Positions 24,211 to 30,200 of a stretch of DNA of 64,000 bases are shown here, piece by piece. Every line of letters starts with the position of its first letter. Positions within the stretch are counted from its first letter, which is position 1. The translations under genes were made by a program, and so were the position numbers. The notes under the pieces were generated by a model. That model was not told where the DNA came from and did no database searches. It saw nothing but the letters and a program-made list of their open reading frames with translations. The stretch is from Omphiscola glabra (lineage: Eukaryota > Mollusca > Gastropoda > Lymnaeidae): positions 27,778,293 through 27,842,292 of the forward strand of contig OZ024802.1 of the NCBI GenBank assembly GCA_964017045.1. The letters are read 5' to 3'.

Positions 24211-27200
24211 GTAAAATAAGACATTATTAGAAAAAAATCAATGTAGTAAAATGATTATCCTAACTGACCATCGTTAACAACAATGATACCTCCCTTACCT
24301 CTTCGCTCCCGTAACTGAAATTGTATTTCTGCAAGGACAGCTCCCGACACTTGACCGTGAAGTTGTGCCACGCGATGCTGAAAGGGAGGTAGAGCGCCAC
24401 GCGCAGCAGCGACTCGAAAGCGACCCGAGCGATGCGATCGTTGGAGTCGTTCCTCGCCCAGTTGTTGTTGCCCCAGTAGCCGCCCGGAAACGGAAACAGC
24501 TCCACGTTCATGAAGACGAAGTCACCGCTGGTGGCGTATCCCATGTGGTAGGCGGCGATCATGAAATCCCTCAGGTGGTCACCGGAAACAATTAACATTA
24601 TTACTGTGGAAATATGGAAACTGGCATTTAATAATTTTTGTTTTTTTGGAGATCTTTGAATGGGATAACAACATGGTGAAACGACTACACAGCAACTGTC
24701 ACTAGAGTACAGCAACTGTCACTAGAGTACAGCAACTGTCACTTGAATACATCAACTGTCACTGGAGTACAGCAACTGTCACTAGAGTACAGCGACTGTG
24801 ACTGGAGTACAGCAACTGTAACTAGAGTAGAAAACTTGTCAATAGAGAACAGCAACTGCCTTTTCAGTACGGCAACTGTCACTTGAATAAAGCAACTGTC
24901 ACTTGAATAAAGCAACTGTCAATAGAGTACAGCAACTCTCACCAGAGTACAGCAACTGTCACCAGAGTACAGCAACTGTCACCAGAGTACAGCAACTGTC
25001 ACCAGAGTACAGCAACTGTCACCAGAGTTAAGCAACTGTCACCAGAGTACAGCAACTGTCACCAGAGTACAGCAACTGTCACCAGAGTGCAGCAACTGTC
25101 ACCAGAGTTAAGCAACTGTCACCAGAGTACAGCAACTTTTACCAGAGTACAGCAACTGTCACCAGAGTACAGCAACTGTCACCAGAGTACAGCAACTGTC
25201 ACCAGAGTACAGCAACTGTCACCAGAGTACAGCAACTGTCACCAGAGTGCAGCAACTGTCACCAGAGTACAGCAACTGTCACCAGAGTGCAGCAACTGTC
25301 ACCAGAGTACAGCAACTGTCACCAGAGTACAGCAACTGTCACCAGAGTACAGCAAGTGTCACCAGAGTGCAGCAACTGTCACCAGAGTTAAGCAACTGTC
25401 ACCAGAGTACAGCAACTTTTACCAGAGTACAGCAACTGTCACCAGAGTACAGCAACTGTCACCAGAGTACAGCAACTGTCACCAGAGTACAGCAACTGTC
25501 ACCAGAGTACAGCAACTGTCACCAGAGTACAGCAACTGTCACCAGAGTGCAGCAACTGTCACCAGAGTACAGCAACTGTCACCAGAGTGCAGCAACTGTC
25601 ACCAGAGTACAGCAACTGTCACCAGAGTACAGCAACTGTCACCAGAGTACAGCAACTTTTACCAGAGTACAGCAACTGTCACCAGAGTACAGCAACTGTC
25701 ACCAGAGTACAGCAACTGTCACTAGAGTATCACACACATGTCTGGAGGCTCAGTAACAAAGTAAGGTTTGAACCTTAGAAGTGCTATGTAAGTTTAGGGA
25801 TACTTTTGTTGTTGGTCACACCAATAATAACACATGCAGATAACTCATTTTTTTTTCTTTCTTACAATTGTTATGATAAAAATCTCATATGAATATTGTC
25901 AAAGAAAATGATTAAGTCAAATAATGCAATTATGTATTTGCTAAAACATGGAAAACTATTGATTTATCAAACACAGTTCTGACAGTTCTGAAAATTTTGA
26001 AATTAAAAAAAAAACAACAACCCACAAACATGTCAAAATTGCAATTTTTCATGCAAAAAAAGAGGGCGCCTAAATTCAAACTTGCCTCCCCCCGGGTGCA
26101 TGCTTTCATTGTCAAGTCCCGGATTTCAATAAATGAAATAAGTCACGTTTCCATTTCCCAATCGCAGCCTGATCGACCAACCTATAACCTTAGCTGTTAA
26201 AGGTAAAATTAGATTGCACAAGCAAACCCGTTCCAACCCCGAATACCCCCCCCCCCTCCAACCAAATTAAATTTTTTTCTAGTAGCCTCCACCCAGTAAG
26301 AGTAAGTCAATGCACTCAGTAATGATGACCGCTAGATGGAGTCATTAATTGTGTTTCCGTTACTTGATTTCGTCATGACAACGGTAAAATCTTAATGAGA
26401 TACCGGCGATCTCCGTTGAATTACGCAATAAACCATTTGCTACTATTTGGTTTGGGTGCTTTTTTTGGGGTTGGGGAGGGGAGTTGAGGGGTCGGTGGGG
26501 GGAATCACCTATTTCCAAACTGCTTCATAAAACTATTTGAAATAAATGTGTCTTCACTTTTTTTTGGCAGCGTCTTTATCTACATGCAAAAATATTGGAG
26601 TCCAAAGTGAATACACGAAATGAAACTCCCTATAGTTTTTTTAAAACAAATAACATAGTATAGTCTCTTTCTCTCTCCTCTCTACCTCCCTCTTTCTATC
26701 CTCTTCTCTCAGTCTCCGCTCTCTCCTCTATCTCCCCCTCTATTCTCTCTCTCCCCTCTCTCTATCTAATCTCTCCCCCTCCCTCCCTATCTCTCTTCCC
26801 TCTCTCTATGTCTCTCTTTCTGTCTCTTTCTCCTCTCTCCATATATATTATCTATAAATAAATTAAAGGGTATCGGGACTTTTGATATGGGCAGCCATCA
26901 CGGTCCCATTACCCAGTGTTTGTGTGGGGGGGGGGGGTGGGAGTGATGTGGCTGGGGGGAAATTGAGCCCCTTCCCAGGAGTTTTTTGAAAATTTCAAAA
27001 TGATGGGATGTGCCATTTCTTTATTATACACTTAATCCAGCGGTTCTCAACCTTTGGGGGTCGCAAGACCCTTTCCCAAGGGTCGCCTAAAACCATCTGA
27101 AAACACATATGCTCTATAGTTATGAAGTATAACCGAAAATAATTTTGTGGCTGGGGGTCGCCATAACACGATGAACTGTATTAAAGGGTCGTGGCCATAG

Positions 27201-30200
27201 AAAGGTTGAGAACCACTGACTTAATCGGACAGCAACAGAAGAGATGCTAGTGTACTCCCCTCTAGTGCACCTATTATGTTGCAGTGAATAATTAAATGAT
27301 TGCATACAAGCTAGGTGAATGAAATAGTAAAACAAGGTATGTTGAAGGCTTGAATCAAAAAGACAGGACGATAAGATGTGAGCGTTTTGGCTCAGAGCCT
27401 TCTTCGGCGAACAGGACAAATAGAAGTACGTCACGAAGAGCACTGCAAAAAACCTTAGAGATCTCCTTTGTTGTTGTTGCCGGAAGTAGGATTACAGGAG
27501 GAGAAAGAAAATAAATATTGGTACTGTGAAAAATAAGGCAGAGAATCTTAAAGGAACAAACTATTTAGGGATACATAAAATCTAAGGAATAAGAGAAAAA
27601 GTAGAAATACAGGGACATTGAGAAACATTAGTAAGAGAGTATTTGATTCACACCATGTGGAGATATGGTGCCGAAAAGCTGAATAAATTTGTTTTCCATT
27701 TTAAATCTCTCTGGTGTGTTGGTACAGGAAATTAGTGCCGTAATGGATACATCTAATGAACCTTTATGTTGCTCTCTGTTGAATATATATATATCTTTTG
27801 AATATATATATCTTATATATATATATATATATTTAAAGCCGGCCTTGAATATTTGTCTTCATGCCTTTCTTTCTCCCCGTCTCTTTATTCCACCACCCCT
27901 CTTTTCTCCAGGGACGTCATTTAGGGAGGGCAACTGCTAACACCCCCCCTTTTTTCCACTGAAAATGTTGGAATCAAGAAAATAGAAATCAGTATCTAGG
28001 GCAGCAGAAAATCAAACGCATCAAACAATAAATCAGAAAGAGAAACGAACTATTATATTATTTAAAATGAACAATATGAAAACATAAACTTCAATCTGAC
28101 AATACATCAACCATAATCTGGCAATACATCAACCATAATCTGACAATACATCAACCATAATCTGGCAATACATCAACCATAATCTGGCAATACATCAACC
28201 ATAATCTGGCAATACATCAACCATAATCTAACAATAAATCAACCATAATCTAACAATACATCAACCATAATCTAACAATACATCAACCATAATCTAACAA
28301 TACATCAACCATAATCTAACAATAAATCGACCATATCAGGCAATACTTATTTAAATGACAATGTATTGTAACCCTTCCAGTATTTAGCAACTCTACAAGT
28401 CGGACAAGTTTTGAAGAGCACCACCCCCCCTTACTCCTTGAAAAAAAACGGAAATGACATCCCCTGCCTCAGGTCCCACTTCGTATCTCTTTGTCACTCT
28501 CACACTCTGTTTTATTCTCTGAACTCTCTATTTCAATTTTCATGACCCACTCTCTCTCTTTCCCACTCCCTATCTTTCATTTTCATGTCCTTTATATTTT
28601 CCTCGTCTTCTTTCTTTATGTGCCTCTCCTCTTTAATTCTCTCCCCCCCCCCCCCCCAATCTATACCAATCTAAGCATGCCCACCAGTTGTTGGTCACGA
28701 GACACAAAACAAATCAATTCTGTGGTCTTGTGTGCCCGCACACCGCTGCAAATATTGAAATAGGCATCTTGGCCCGGGGGCCTCCCAGCTACTCTTATAT
28801 AGAGTAGTTAGAGACAGGAACCTACGACCACATTTCCTTCTAACATCAGCTTAAGAAATGGATTATTTTTTTAATATGTTTTTTAACTTTACAAAAAAAG
28901 ACAACAAAAAAATATATAATAATAATTAAAAATTGATTACATAAATTTAAGAACTACTTTTTGTCCAATTTGTTGTAATTGCACATATTATGCTGCCAAG
29001 TGTTTGCTCACACTTAACGTTAAATTAGCATTTTTGTATTTATTGTTTTTTCTTGCAGAGCTGAGGAGTAGGATGTTGCGTGTACGACTGCGGAGGGAAA
29101 AAAAACAAGTTTATTTTCTTAAAGGAAATGGATTTGTTTATATCACTTCCGCCATTTATGTTAATGACGGAAAATTTTGAGAGTTATTCCAGACTCTCTC
29201 TACGTACTGTTTCATGTGGTGCTCTGACCTTCATGATGTGCCATTCATGATGTGTCATTCAGTATGTGTCATTCATGATGTGCCATTCATGATGTGTCAT
29301 TCATGATGTGTCATTCAGTATGTGTCATTCATGACGTGTCATTCATGATGTGTCATTCATGATTCTGTCATTCATTATGTGTCATTTCTGATATGTCATT
29401 CATTATTCTGTCATTCATGATGTGTCATTCATGATGTATCATTCATGATTCTGTCATTCATGATGTGTCATTCATGATGTGTCATTCATGATGTGTCCGC
29501 CGTGTCGTCTCGTGGTTGTTGTGTCGTTCGTGACTTACTTCTGCTGTGCTTGGCCGCTGTCGTCAGTAGATTGCGAGGATTGTAATCAGCGCTGGAGCTG
29601 TAGAAAGCGACCACGTCCGGAAAGTACTTGTTGGTGGGCAGACCGTCTTTGAGTGTTGTACCTGAAGCAGTGGAGGGAGGGGGGAATAAGGGGGAGGGGG
29701 GTGAACAATAAAATATCTTTAGAATGTTTGCAAATCCGGATATAGATATACTTCAATATCACGTGACACTGACTGCTGTGCCCAGGGTCACAGTCTTACG
29801 AACAGGCCCTGAGGGAAATTCGATGTATTAAAATAAAATTGGTTTTTTATTCACTTGCAAAAACCATGATGGCCTCCATATAACTTGTAATATCCACCCA
29901 TTATATTCCACGATGAGCAAGGACTATAAAGCCACCCAGTATGTCCCATGATGACTACTCTATTATTAGACCAACGTGTTTTAGCCCACACAGTATGTGC
30001 CATGATAAACGCGTCATAGGACCAATGGCTTTGTACCCAGCCAGTATGTCTCACTACATAAGACCAAACGGTTTTTAACCCACCCAGTATGTCCCACTAT
30101 GGAAAGACAATGGATATGAACCAGCCAGTTTGTCCCACTACATAAAAACAATGGATTTGAACCCAGCGAGTATGTCCCACTACATAAGAACAATGAGTTT

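Noticed and set aside
25087..25756. Overlapping long plus-strand frames (up to 212 codons) of [12 protein letters not shown] type
   Set aside because: A 20-bp array read in several frames; the same peptide appears in two frames, which excludes coding constraint.
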